Origin: Marinifilum fragile JCM 15579 | GTDB taxonomy: Bacteria > Bacteroidota > Bacteroidia > Bacteroidales > Marinifilaceae | DNA: 64,000 nucleotides | Assembly: GCF_001310955.1 (NCBI RefSeq) | Contig: NZ_BAZX01000002.1 | Coordinates: forward strand, 266,581 to 330,580 | Direction: 5' to 3' | Notes under the pieces: generated by a model | Database searches by the model: none | What the model was told of the DNA's origin: nothing | What the model saw: the letters and a program-made list of their open reading frames with translations, nothing else | Shown: positions 9,196 to 18,200 of the stretch, in pieces | Position numbering within the stretch: position 1 is the stretch's first letter | Layout: each line of letters opens with the position of its first letter | Translations under genes and position numbers: made by a program

Positions 9196-9909
9196 ATGAG
9201 TAAAATAAATTTATGGTTACAAGACAATATTTTAACGCCGAGACCTAATGATTATTATGCCCGGGTAAAGCCAATGGGGAACATAAAAATTGAGGATATT
9301 GCCAAGGAGATTATTAAAGGGGGATCCGAGCACAACGAGGCAACCATTATTGATATCCTTTCGCGCAGCAATCAAGTTATTATTGAAAAGATAGCGCAAG
9401 GCTATAATGTGAATACAGGAGTGTTTTATAGTCACATTACGGTGAATGGAGTTTTTAATGGAGCTACCGATAGATTTAATCCTGATGAACATCGCCTAAT
9501 TGCTTCTTTTACCTCTAGTAATGAATTGAGGGCTGAACTTAAGAAAACACAGGTGGAAATTGTTGGAACCCTAACCAGCGAGCCTGTGGTAGGAAAAGTA
9601 ATTGATAGCTTAAGCGAGAAGGAAGACAGTAACATCACTCCTAATAATGTAATTATTGTGAAAGGAAATCGCCTTAAAATTGTTGGAGATGATGCTTCCG
9701 TGGGTGTTTACCTTATCAATCAATCTGATGATACACGCCACAAGTGCGATCAGATCATATCCAACGAACCAAAGCAACTGATGGTAATGGTTCCTGTATT
9801 AAGTGCGGGAAATTATGTGTTGGAGATTGTTACGCAATATTCATCAAGCAATTTACTTTTAAAAGAGCCAAGGAAAACGCAATTTGAGCATGTGTTAATT
9901 GTTGAATAA
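9196..9909 (+). CDS. DUF4469 protein with HU-like DNA-binding domain
   Basis: The 237-residue protein has an N-terminal half like the Bacteroidota HU/IHF-like domain (about 1-125, from LWLQDNILTPRPNDYYARV through the GVFYSHITVNGVF region). The C-terminal half is the DUF4469 Ig-like fold (about 150-237, GNRLKIVGDD...GVYLIN). Such proteins are common in Bacteroidetes and are annotated as DNA-binding, but their targets are not known. It has no signal peptide, so it is cytoplasmic. It is a single-gene unit between two terminators. Confidence 0.85.
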   Translation: MSKINLWLQDNILTPRPNDYYARVKPMGNIKIEDIAKEIIKGGSEHNEATIIDILSRSNQVIIEKIAQGYNVNTGVFYSHITVNGVFNGATDRFNPDEHRLIASFTSSNELRAELKKTQVEIVGTLTSEPVVGKVIDSLSEKEDSNITPNNVIIVKGNRLKIVGDDASVGVYLINQSDDTRHKCDQIISNEPKQLMVMVPVLSAGNYVLEIVTQYSSSNLLLKEPRKTQFEHVLIVE

Positions 9910-9932
9910 TAGTTGGAAAACAATACATATAG

Positions 9933-9967
9933 AGTCCGGGTACTAGTTTTCGTATCCGGCTTTTTTG
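9933..9967 (+). terminator. Terminator of the DUF4469 gene
   Basis: An imperfect stem with arms around CCGGGTAC and GTATCCGG (one mismatch) is followed by a run of six T. It directly precedes the 23-bp tandem repeats. Confidence 0.75.
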
Positions 9968-9975
9968 TTGGATAC

Positions 9976-10073
9976 TCCCACAAGCACTAGTGGGAGACCC
10001 CCATAAGTATTAATGGCGATATCCAATAGCTACTAATGGCAAGTTGCCATAGCTATTAATGGTGGTCTCCCAT
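9976..10073. repeat. Four 23-bp tandem units, each an imperfect hairpin
   Basis: Units at 9976-9998, 9999-10021, 10022-10044 and 10045-10067 keep an exact 23-base period, with the start of a fifth unit (TCCCAT) at 10068. Each holds a dyad of the form CCAt-n8/9-aTGG, for example CCATAGCTATTAATGG, so each can form its own small hairpin or bind a protein on both half-sites. The units differ from each other at many positions but keep the CCA/TGG pairs and the TA-TTAATGG core. No coding frame of note runs through them. Confidence 0.8.
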
Positions 10074-10156
10074 GAAATTATTTAGAAGTGAAATCGTAGA
10101 TTTAATTTGCAAAATACTATTTCGGGTGCTCATAGTCTCACTTTGTTCGGCAGCTT

Positions 10157-10198
10157 CCTTTTCCATTGATGGAAAAAGGAAGAGCCCCTGCGGCTTGA
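10157..10198 (-). repeat. Dispersed repeat, copy 1
   Basis: On the minus strand this reads TCAAGCCG, a short GC-rich spacer, then CTTTTTCCAT and its inverted mate ATGGAAAAG. A closely similar sequence lies at 63961-64000 on the plus strand, at the window edge. The core CTTTTTCCAT/ATGGAAAAG is a palindrome. Two copies in 64 kb suggest a genome-wide interspersed repeat. Confidence 0.65.
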
Positions 10199-10230
10199 GC
10201 AGTTGAAATACGAAAGTATAAGTTTTCACA

Positions 10231-10262
10231 AAAAAGGCTGAACCCACTACAGATTCAGCCTT
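10231..10262 (-). terminator. Terminator of the EEP nuclease gene
   Basis: On the minus strand a perfect 9-bp stem (AAGGCTGAA with TTCAGCCTT) with an 11-base loop is followed by a T-run. It lies just beyond the stop codon at 10285. Confidence 0.85.
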
Positions 10263-10284
10263 CCTAAAAATATTATCAGTGTTT

Positions 10285-11334
10285 TTATTTCTCTTTTACA
10301 AGATAAACAAACACTGGCAGGTGATCGCTATAACCACCTACGTAGTTGTCAAATGAAAAAGTTCTTTTCGGATATCCCTTATAAGGACCACTTTCGGTAA
10401 ACATGAATTTCTCTCTTAATATTTCTGATTTCAGATAAGTAAATCCACTCTTTGTGTGTACCAATGGATTTGAAAGAAGAATTTGGTCGAACAAATTCCA
10501 GCTATCGCGGTAGGCAAGGGTTCCAATCCCATTTTTGTATAGATTTTCCCAAGGATTATAGAATAAACCTCCTTGTACCTTCTTTTTGTTTGCTTTGGTA
10601 CCAATTACTTTCTTCACACTTTCGTTAATCGGATCGTCGTTTAAATCGCCCATGATAAAGATTTTTGCGTTGGCATCATCTTTTAGAAGTGAATCAGCAA
10701 TGGAACGAGTAACTGCAGCAGCACCGTTTCTATTAGGACGGCTTTTCTTTTCACCTCCATATCGCGATGGCCAGTGATTTACAATTACATGTACTTTATC
10801 ACCAAACAATAATCCACTTACCAACAACTGATCACGAGTGTACAGTGTATCTCCGTTTTCTTTAAGCGGTTGGTATTTGTATTTTTTCTGATCTAAAAGT
10901 TTAAAATGCTTCGGATTGTACAACAAACCCACATCAATACCACGCTTATCAGGCGATTCGAAATGTGCAATTTGGTAGTTTCTGTTTTTAATTGGAGACT
11001 GTTTTACCAAATCTTCCAGTACTCCACGGTTTTCAATCTCTGAAACACCAAGAATTGATACTCCCTCTTGTACGCCATCTTTTCCCATTAGAGAAATGAT
11101 ATGAGCCATATTAAAAAGCTTGTCTTCGTATCTGGTTTTGCTCCATTTTCTTTTTCCTTCCGGTAGGTATTCTTCATCACGCTTGTTTGGATCGTCAATT
11201 GTATCGAAAAGGTTCTCCAGATTGTAAAAACCTACGCAGGCCACTTGGTAATCCTTCTTTTGTGCGAACGACTCACCAGATGAAACCATTAAAAAAGCCA
11301 ATAATAAGGCTGCTATTGTTCTCATTCGTATCAT
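10285..11334 (-). CDS. Secreted endonuclease/exonuclease/phosphatase (EEP) family protein
   Basis: From the ATG at 11334 the product is 349 residues with a signal peptide ending GESFAQ; a start at 11370 would add 12 unlikely residues. The EEP fold is shown by VGFYNLENLFDT (metal-binding Asn/Glu region), GVSEIENR, VNHWPSRYGG, IFMGDLNDDP and the terminal YSDHLPVFV (catalytic Asp-His). Family members cleave DNA, RNA or phosphoesters; the EEP proteins with a signal peptide in Bacteroidota are usually called nucleases. Its position beside other secreted nucleases suggests a role in extracellular nucleic-acid degradation. It has its own terminator. Confidence 0.9.
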   Translation of the reverse strand: MIRMRTIAALLLAFLMVSSGESFAQKKDYQVACVGFYNLENLFDTIDDPNKRDEEYLPEGKRKWSKTRYEDKLFNMAHIISLMGKDGVQEGVSILGVSEIENRGVLEDLVKQSPIKNRNYQIAHFESPDKRGIDVGLLYNPKHFKLLDQKKYKYQPLKENGDTLYTRDQLLVSGLLFGDKVHVIVNHWPSRYGGEKKSRPNRNGAAAVTRSIADSLLKDDANAKIFIMGDLNDDPINESVKKVIGTKANKKKVQGGLFYNPWENLYKNGIGTLAYRDSWNLFDQILLSNPLVHTKSGFTYLKSEILREKFMFTESGPYKGYPKRTFSFDNYVGGYSDHLPVFVYLVKEK

Positions 11335-11901
11335 GTGAATTCTGTAATTATGGCAGAAAATGCTCTGCAATAGTTTAATTCTAAATTTCTATATAAAACA
11401 AGGGAATGGAAACTATCCCAATCAATCGGGGAGAATAGATTGATTTTACAGTCAAAATGGTTGGCAACGAATTGCGTTGCAATATTAAAGCTTTTTTAGG
11501 GATTAAAAAAGCGGAATGAATTAGGAGAGAATAAAAGGATATTTGCATTCGTATGACATCTTGGTTTTAGTACAAAATCACATGAGGATAAAACATTAAT
11601 TATTCGTCTTAATAATTACTTCAAGCTACATTAATCTTTAATATGTAACTGTTAGTCAAAAGTTATGGCCTGAAATGGATCATTAGCAGCTGATATTGCA
11701 TTACTTAATCAAATTAACCAATTCTTAATATGAGATTGTAATTTATATTATTAGTTTTGCAATCGTAAGACACACCATTTTATAGTCCCTCAACAAATAC
11801 TTCGTTGAAAGCAAATTTATGGCTTTTGGAATTTGCTTTTACCAGGGGAGAGGTAGGTAGCTTTCGAATGCCTAACTGTACTAATCAAATTTTTTATTTT
11901 C
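11335..11901. other. Divergent intergenic region, EEP nuclease / TonB receptor
   Basis: About 570 bases with no convincing gene. Two small dyads are visible: GCAACG/CGTTGC at 11464-11480 and GCTTTTTTA/TAAAAAAGC at 11490-11512. A TAGTTTTG box fitting the -7 consensus lies at 11752-11759, about 140 bases before the receptor start, without a clear -33 partner. The region likely holds the promoters of both divergent units. Confidence 0.5.
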
Positions 11902-14577
11902 ATGAAAAAGATTCTTCTGTTTCTACTAATGGGAGTAATTTCATCTTTTGCATTACATGCCCAAACCGGGAATGTAAGTGGTAAGGTGAGAAACTCTGTA
12001 GACAGAAATTATCTATCTCAGGTAAAGGTTGAAGTATTGGGTACCAATTTAAGTACTTTCACCGATACTGAGGGTAATTTTCTGATCTCTGAAGTTCCGC
12101 AAGGTAAACACTTGTTGGAGTTTATTTTACAAGATTTTAAAAGCGTGTCGATGGCTGTAAATGTTGTCGCAGGAAGCACAATTGACCTTAAGGTGGTTGA
12201 ATTGGTGCCAAGCGCTTTAAGTCAATCCTTAAAGGATTTTGACTTTTCTTCCTTAACCGATGAAGAATTAGATGATGAAGGTTCGAAAGAGAACATCTCT
12301 GGCTTGTTGGCAAGTTCTAAAGATGTATTTGTTTCGAATGCAGGTTATGTCTTCAGTCAGTTACGATTCAAAACTCGTGGATACAGTACTGACAATACCA
12401 GCATCCGTATGAACGGAATGCTGATGAATGACATGGAGAATGGTAGAGGATACTGGTACAAGTGGGGTGGTTTAAACGATGCTACTCGTAACCAGGAAAT
12501 TCAATATGGTTTGGGTGCTAATGGATTTGGTTTTGGAGGTATTGGTGGTACTACCAATATCAATACCAAGGCAATCGATCAAAGAGTAGGAACCAAATTG
12601 GTTTACTCTCGTTCAAACAAAAGCTACAGTAATCGTGTAATGGCTACACATTCAACAGGATTAATGGAGAATGGTTGGGCATTTACAGTATCTGGATCTC
12701 GTCGTTGGGGTGATGAAGGATATGTTGATGCAACTTTTTACGATGCTTACAGCTATTTCTTATCTGCTTACAAGCAATTGAATGACAATCACAGCTTAAA
12801 CCTAACAGTATTTGCTGCTCCTAGCGAAAGAGGTAAAGGTGGCGCATCAACTCAGGAGGTTTACGATCTTGTTGACGATAACTACTACAACCCATATTGG
12901 GGATATCAGAATGGTGAAAAAAGAAACTCGAGAGTGAGTAAGTCTCACCAACCAGTTTTCTTGTTGAATCATGATTGGAAAATCAACGAGAAATCCAATC
13001 TGAAAACAGGTGTTTCATATACTTTTGGACGTAATGGTAGCACCAGGTTAGGATGGTTTAATGCTCCTGATCCACGTCCGGACTACTACAATAAGTTACC
13101 AAGTAACTCTGCAAATCCAGAAGAAGTTGCAAGGCTTTGGAAAACTGATCCAAAAGTTCGTCACATCGATTGGGATAGAATGTACCAGGTGAACAGCAAC
13201 GATCCTAATGCACAATACTATGTGGAAGAGAATCGTTACGATGCTGAGCAATTGATGGCAAACACAACATTTACCAAAGAGATTAACAGCAACTGGAATT
13301 TAACAGCTGGTTTGGATTATACCTATTATATAGGTAGTCGTTTTAATAAAATGGATGATTTGTTAGGTGCTCAATACTTATTGGATTACGACAAGTATGC
13401 TCCAACTTCAATGAGGGATAATGATTTGAATAATCCTGATAGAAAAGTAAAAGAAGGTGATACTTTTGGTTTCGATTACGATGTTCATTTGAGAAAAGCA
13501 GGATTCTTTGCTCAAACCGATTTCGTGTACAACCAGTGGGAAGGTTACATTGGTGCAGAAGTGAGTCAGACAAAGATGTGGAGAGAAGGTAACATGAGAA
13601 AAGCCATTTTTGCTGATAATTCATTTGGCGAAAGTAGCAAGAAAGATTTTACCAACTTTGGTGTTAAAGGAGGTTTAACCTACAAGTTAAACGGGCGTAA
13701 CTACTTTAATGCAAATGCAGCTTATCAAACCAGAGCTCCTTTCTTGAGAAATGCATTTGAATCGGCAAGAACTAGAAACAAATGGGTTGACAACCTGGAG
13801 GAAGAAAAAATCATGTCTTTCGACGCAGGTTACCAATTGCGTACTCCATTTGTTAAGGCAAGCATTAAAGGATTCTATACTCGTTTCGAAGATCAAACAG
13901 AAGTTAGAAACTACTTTACAAGTAATTTTCAAAACGGACAAAGTGCTTTTGTAAATGCAATCTTAACAGGTATTAATAAAGAACATATGGGTGTTGAACT
14001 TGGTGTGGAAGCAAAACTAACACCTACTTTGACAGCGATTTTCGCAGCATCTAAAGGACAATACATTTACGACTCAAGACCTCAAATGAAAGAGGTTGCT
14101 GTGGATATTGATTTGGCTAGTGAGACCAATACGGTTTATGCAAAGAATTTCTATGTTCCAGGTACACCACAAACGGCTGCTACATTAGGTTTGAAATATT
14201 CTTCTCCTAAATACTGGTGGGCAGGTATCAATGCTAACTATTACGATGATATCTATTTGGATTTCCATCCTGCAAGAAGAACATCAAAGGCTGTTGAAGG
14301 CATGACTCCAGGATCAGAAAATTGGAATGCTACGATTAATCAGCGTCAGCTTGATGAAGCTTTCACTTTGGATTTGAACATTGGTAAATCATGGAAGATT
14401 CATGATTACTACATCTCCTTAAATGCAAGTGTAAACAATGTTTTGGATGATACAGATATCGTTACCGGAGGATACGAACAGAGTAGATCAGCTGTAGATT
14501 CAGATCGTAATTTTGGAGATAAATTGTACTACTACTATGGTCGTACCTATTTTGTGAACCTAAGTGTTCGTTTTTAA
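11902..14577 (+). CDS. TonB-dependent receptor of the nuclease locus
   Basis: The 891-residue protein has a signal peptide (1-20, ending ALHAQ) and a carboxypeptidase-regulatory-like domain (about 22-100). A plug with FKTRGYSTDNTSIRMNG and GGIGGTTNINTK follows, then a long barrel ending VNLSVRF. It is first in a plus-strand group with the DUF5689/lamin-tail lipoprotein (27 bases downstream) and endonuclease I. TonB receptors import ligands across the outer membrane. Given the neighbours, uptake of DNA fragments, oligonucleotides or nucleosides is the natural hypothesis, but nothing in the barrel proves the ligand. Confidence 0.92.
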   Translation: MKKILLFLLMGVISSFALHAQTGNVSGKVRNSVDRNYLSQVKVEVLGTNLSTFTDTEGNFLISEVPQGKHLLEFILQDFKSVSMAVNVVAGSTIDLKVVELVPSALSQSLKDFDFSSLTDEELDDEGSKENISGLLASSKDVFVSNAGYVFSQLRFKTRGYSTDNTSIRMNGMLMNDMENGRGYWYKWGGLNDATRNQEIQYGLGANGFGFGGIGGTTNINTKAIDQRVGTKLVYSRSNKSYSNRVMATHSTGLMENGWAFTVSGSRRWGDEGYVDATFYDAYSYFLSAYKQLNDNHSLNLTVFAAPSERGKGGASTQEVYDLVDDNYYNPYWGYQNGEKRNSRVSKSHQPVFLLNHDWKINEKSNLKTGVSYTFGRNGSTRLGWFNAPDPRPDYYNKLPSNSANPEEVARLWKTDPKVRHIDWDRMYQVNSNDPNAQYYVEENRYDAEQLMANTTFTKEINSNWNLTAGLDYTYYIGSRFNKMDDLLGAQYLLDYDKYAPTSMRDNDLNNPDRKVKEGDTFGFDYDVHLRKAGFFAQTDFVYNQWEGYIGAEVSQTKMWREGNMRKAIFADNSFGESSKKDFTNFGVKGGLTYKLNGRNYFNANAAYQTRAPFLRNAFESARTRNKWVDNLEEEKIMSFDAGYQLRTPFVKASIKGFYTRFEDQTEVRNYFTSNFQNGQSAFVNAILTGINKEHMGVELGVEAKLTPTLTAIFAASKGQYIYDSRPQMKEVAVDIDLASETNTVYAKNFYVPGTPQTAATLGLKYSSPKYWWAGINANYYDDIYLDFHPARRTSKAVEGMTPGSENWNATINQRQLDEAFTLDLNIGKSWKIHDYYISLNASVNNVLDDTDIVTGGYEQSRSAVDSDRNFGDKLYYYYGRTYFVNLSVRF

Positions 14578-14604
14578 TCTAAAATCTATAAAAACTAAGA
14601 TATA

Positions 14605-17109
14605 ATGAAGAGCATTAAAAAGTTTTTCTACGCTGCATTAATTACAGCGGGTCTTGCAACCAGCTTTGTAGCTTGTGTTGACAATGATTTTGACCAACCA
14701 GAGATCATGGTGCCTAAATATGAAGGTACTTCAAATACCTCAATTACTGATTTGAAAGCAAAACATACAGCAGGTCAGTTTGAAACGATCGAGGAAGATT
14801 TAGTAATTGAAGGATACGTTGTATCTGACGATACTGAAGGAAATTTCTACAAACAAATCATCGTTCAGGATAGCCGTGAAGGTGCTACTGGTGGTATCGA
14901 AGTAAAAATTAATGAAAAAGGTCTTTCTTCAATGATGAAACCTGGACAGCAGGTATTCATTAAAGTGAAAGGCTTGGTTATGGGAGATTACAATGGTTTG
15001 ATCCAACTTGGAGGTGGAACATATCAGGATGGTAAATATACAAACCTTGCAGGTATTGATCCAGGTTTGATTAAAGATCACATTTTCTTGAATGGTCTAC
15101 CTGTAGAACTACAGCCAAAAGAAGTTTCTCTTGAGGAACTTACAGACAATGACTTGTACAATTCATTGGTTAGCACATTGGTGAAGATTACTGCTGCTCA
15201 ATTTGCTGATGCAGATGGAAACTTAACTTATGCAGAGAAAGATAAAAGTGTGAACCGTGATCTTATTGGTCCTAAGGGAAATAAACTAATTGTTCGTAAC
15301 AGTGGTTATAGCAACTTCTACGATGAAGTATTACCTCAGGGTTCAGGTACTATTGTTGGTGTATTGAGCAAATTTGGAAATGACAAACAAATGGTGATTC
15401 GTTCTACAGAAGATGTTGACATGACTGGAGATCGTTTCGAGATTTCAACAGGTGGAGATGTTACTACTGGTACAGATAAAGTATTTATCTCTGAGTATGC
15501 TGAAGGATCTTCAAACAATAAATATATCGAGATCTACAATGGTACTGAAGGAGATATTGATTTAGCGAATTATACTCTTCGTGCAGCTCCTAATGGTGGT
15601 GAATGGACTGATCCTGCAACTTTTACGGGAACATTGGTAAAAGGTGCTGTATATGTAGTATGTACTGATGCTGCAAGTGCTGAGATTAAAGGAAAAGCAA
15701 ACTTAGAATTATCTTATCCTAGCCCTGTTCACTTCAATGGTGATGATGCAGTAGGTTTATTTAAAAAAGATGGTGAAAATTGGATATTGATTGATGTTGT
15801 AGGAAAGCAAGGTGAGAAGCCAGAAAATGGCTGGGATGTTGCAGGAGTTACTGCAGCAACAAAAGATCACACATTAATTCGTAAACTAGAAACAACTCAG
15901 TCAAATCCTGATTGGTCAACTAACATTAACGAATGGACTGTTGCTGACAAGGATGACTTTACAAATCTAGGTGTATTTGGAGAAAGCACAGGTGGAGGAA
16001 ATACTGACCAAACTGCAGTAGAGAAAATTTTTATTTCTGAGTATGCAGAAGGATCATCAAATAACAAATACATTGAAATTTACAATGGTAGCACTGCTGA
16101 TATTGATTTGGCTAACTTTACATTACGTTCAGGACCAAATGGAGAAGCTTGGGGTGATGCAATTGAATTGTCAGGTACATTGGCAAAAGGCGCGGTTTAT
16201 GTAATTTGTGCAGATGCTGCAAATGCTGATATCAAAGCTAAAGCGAACCTAGAGCTAGCTTACCCAAGTCCTGTACACTTTAATGGTGATGATGCCGTAG
16301 GTTTATTTAAGAAAGATGGTGAAAATTGGATTTTAATTGATGTCATTGGTAAGCAAGGAGAAAGACCTGAGAATGGTTGGGATGTTGCAGGTGTAACTGC
16401 AGCAACAAAAGATCATACTTTGATTCGTAAGAATGAAACAACTCAATCGAATCCTGACTGGTCAACTGCAGTTAACGAGTGGACAGTTGCTGACATGGAT
16501 GATTTTACAAATCTTGGTGTTTTTGGAGATAGCACAGGTGGTGGGGACACTGGTGGAGATACTACCCCAGGTGTTAATTTAGGAGATAATACAGTATCAG
16601 GAGCTTCAGATTTATTCATTTCTGAATATTTAGAGGGATCTTCAAATAATAAATATTTGGAAATTTATAATGGTACAGGTGCAGAGGTTGATTTGTCAAA
16701 CTATTCAATTAAAGTTGGTGCAAATGGTAAAATGTTTGCTGATGCAACAGATATTCCATTGAGTGGTAAATTGCCAAATGGTGCTACTTTCTTAATTGCT
16801 AATTCTTCTGCAGCTTTGACTTTACCTGATGGTATTACAGCTACAACTGATTATTCTACAGCTACCTATTTTAATGGTGATGACGCTGTTGCATTATTAA
16901 AAAGTGGTACTGTAATCGATGTATTTGGAGTTGAGGGCGAAGACCCAGGTAGCTCATGGGATGTTGAAGGTGTTACTGGAGCAACTGCAAATCACACTCT
17001 AGCTAGAAAGGCAAGTGTTTCAGGACCTAATACTACATGGACAACTTCTGAATGGGAAGTGAAAGATAATGATACTGTTTCAGGTCTTGGTTCTCATACT
17101 ATGAACTAA
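14605..17109 (+). CDS. DUF5689 and triple lamin-tail-domain surface lipoprotein
   Basis: The 834-residue protein has a lipoprotein-type signal (SFVAC, Cys at residue 24). A DUF5689 domain (about 40-280) carries an OB-like stretch 'EGYVVSDDTEGNFYKQI'. Three lamin-tail domains start near residues 292, 474 and 669, each opening with FISEY-x-EGSSNNKY and containing YFNGDDAV-like motifs. The first two LTDs are nearly identical, a recent duplication. LTDs recur in secreted nucleases of the ExeM type, and DUF5689 proteins are Bacteroidota surface proteins. It is cotranscribed with the receptor and precedes endonuclease I, so a DNA-binding or DNA-presenting role at the cell surface is inferred. Confidence 0.88.
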   Translation: MKSIKKFFYAALITAGLATSFVACVDNDFDQPEIMVPKYEGTSNTSITDLKAKHTAGQFETIEEDLVIEGYVVSDDTEGNFYKQIIVQDSREGATGGIEVKINEKGLSSMMKPGQQVFIKVKGLVMGDYNGLIQLGGGTYQDGKYTNLAGIDPGLIKDHIFLNGLPVELQPKEVSLEELTDNDLYNSLVSTLVKITAAQFADADGNLTYAEKDKSVNRDLIGPKGNKLIVRNSGYSNFYDEVLPQGSGTIVGVLSKFGNDKQMVIRSTEDVDMTGDRFEISTGGDVTTGTDKVFISEYAEGSSNNKYIEIYNGTEGDIDLANYTLRAAPNGGEWTDPATFTGTLVKGAVYVVCTDAASAEIKGKANLELSYPSPVHFNGDDAVGLFKKDGENWILIDVVGKQGEKPENGWDVAGVTAATKDHTLIRKLETTQSNPDWSTNINEWTVADKDDFTNLGVFGESTGGGNTDQTAVEKIFISEYAEGSSNNKYIEIYNGSTADIDLANFTLRSGPNGEAWGDAIELSGTLAKGAVYVICADAANADIKAKANLELAYPSPVHFNGDDAVGLFKKDGENWILIDVIGKQGERPENGWDVAGVTAATKDHTLIRKNETTQSNPDWSTAVNEWTVADMDDFTNLGVFGDSTGGGDTGGDTTPGVNLGDNTVSGASDLFISEYLEGSSNNKYLEIYNGTGAEVDLSNYSIKVGANGKMFADATDIPLSGKLPNGATFLIANSSAALTLPDGITATTDYSTATYFNGDDAVALLKSGTVIDVFGVEGEDPGSSWDVEGVTGATANHTLARKASVSGPNTTWTTSEWEVKDNDTVSGLGSHTMN
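15478..17106 (+). repeat. Three LTD-coding repeats, two nearly identical
   Basis: Coding repeats start near 15478, 16024 and 16609 within the lipoprotein gene. The first two, about 545 bases apart, share long stretches of identical protein such as SPVHFNGDDAVGLFKKDGEN, with scattered synonymous changes. The third is more diverged. Confidence 0.8.
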
Positions 17110-17130
17110 TACCATTCAAGTATAGATTAT

Positions 17131-17155
17131 AAGGGGCACTCCTAGGAGTGCCCTT
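17131..17155 (+). terminator. Intercistronic hairpin
   Basis: The arms AAGGGGCACTCC and GGAGTGCCCTT can pair with one bulged G. There is no T-run after it, so it is a weak or attenuating terminator, or an mRNA-processing hairpin, between the lipoprotein and the endonuclease I gene. It overlaps the upstream end of the endonuclease frame, supporting the later start of that gene. Confidence 0.5.
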
Positions 17156-17183
17156 CGTCATAAAATATAAAAGGGTAATTATT

Positions 17184-18134
17184 ATGAAAATGAAACAATT
17201 GTTATTATTGCTGTTAATGTTCAACTTCTTCATGTTCTCTTGTGACTCAGGAAGTAGTGATAATTCAGCTCCAGATACTGATATCGAACAACCAGATCAG
17301 CCTGATAATGATAAGAATCCGGATAGAGAGAACTATTTGACTCCTAATGTAGATTCGGAAGGTAAGATTATTGTGAATTATACTCCAAAAGAGTATGTGA
17401 AAACAGTGGAAAAAGGACAGCACATGATGTCTGTACGAATTCCAAAGAACTATTATACCTCTGCATCTACTCTTAAGGGTAATGATTTAAGAGAGGAGTT
17501 GCAAGAAATTATCTCTACCGGCGCTATTAAATTGGAGTATACAAGCAGTTCATCATACGATGTTTGGGACATGTGCGAAGCAGGTGACCAGAATCCAGCA
17601 GATGAAAGGCAAGTATGGCAGATTTATACCGAAACTGGAAGAGCTAAAAATGATCATAGTGCTGGTGTAAGCGACGAGTGGAACAGAGAGCATGTTTGGG
17701 CCAAATCGCATGGAGACTTTGGAACATCTCCAGGAGCAGGTACCGATGGTCATCACCTAAGAGCATCTTACAGTAAAGAAAACAGTACCAGAGGCAATAA
17801 AAACTTTGCTGATGTGAATGGAGCAAGAACATATAATACGGATTTCTATGAGCCGCCATTAAGCGCTAAAGGCGATGTTGCTCGTGCTATTTTTTATATG
17901 GCAGTTCGTTACGGATTTACAGTAGATAACCGTGGTGTAATAAATAGTGAAGCTCGAATGGGTAAATTGGATGATTTGTTGAAGTGGAATGAGTTGGATC
18001 CAGTTGACCCTTATGAAATCAGAAGAAACAATATAATCTACGATTTCCAGAAGAATCGTAACCCATTCATCGACCATCCTGAATTGGTGAAGTATGTATT
18101 CGGTGACAAAAAGGATGCTGCCTGGAAAGAGTAA
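17184..18134 (+). CDS. Endonuclease I (EndA/NucM family) lipoprotein
   Basis: Starting at the ATG at 17184 the 316-residue product has a lipoprotein signal (LLLLLLMFNFFMFSC) and a low-complexity linker rich in D, P and N. The endonuclease I domain carries the catalytic NREHVWAKSHG motif, DGHHLRASYSKENSTRGN, and the conserved C-terminal NPFIDHPELV. The usual family enzymes are periplasmic or extracellular non-specific DNases with a His-Mg catalytic centre. Here the lipobox predicts anchoring at the cell surface or outer membrane. It is third in the receptor-lipoprotein-nuclease group and converges on a second endonuclease I gene. Confidence 0.92.
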   Translation: MKMKQLLLLLLMFNFFMFSCDSGSSDNSAPDTDIEQPDQPDNDKNPDRENYLTPNVDSEGKIIVNYTPKEYVKTVEKGQHMMSVRIPKNYYTSASTLKGNDLREELQEIISTGAIKLEYTSSSSYDVWDMCEAGDQNPADERQVWQIYTETGRAKNDHSAGVSDEWNREHVWAKSHGDFGTSPGAGTDGHHLRASYSKENSTRGNKNFADVNGARTYNTDFYEPPLSAKGDVARAIFYMAVRYGFTVDNRGVINSEARMGKLDDLLKWNELDPVDPYEIRRNNIIYDFQKNRNPFIDHPELVKYVFGDKKDAAWKE

Positions 18135-18167
18135 AAAAACAATTAATAATTGTGAGTTACCACATAG

Positions 18168-18200
18168 AAAAAGCGGTTGATGATTCAACCGCTTTTCTTA
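18168..18200. terminator. Bidirectional terminator between two endonuclease I genes
   Basis: A stem of at least 12 bp (AAAAGCGGTTGA with TCAACCGCTTTT) around a 4-base loop, with T-rich sequence on both strands, separates the convergent nuclease genes. It overlaps the stop codon end of the minus-strand gene. Confidence 0.85.

Noticed and set aside
9976..10073. CRISPR array
   Set aside because: There are no unique spacers of constant length between units; the units abut directly, and no cas gene is present in the window.
10056..10247. A 63-codon minus-strand frame reading through the dispersed repeat
   Set aside because: It spans a 23-bp repeat unit and the dispersed repeat, has no family and no ribosome site; such frames arise wherever the repeat occurs.
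6419..17109. Polysaccharide-utilization locus (SusC/SusD)
   Set aside because: No SusD-like gene accompanies either receptor; the lipoprotein has DUF5689 and lamin-tail domains, not a SusD fold, and no glycosidases are present.
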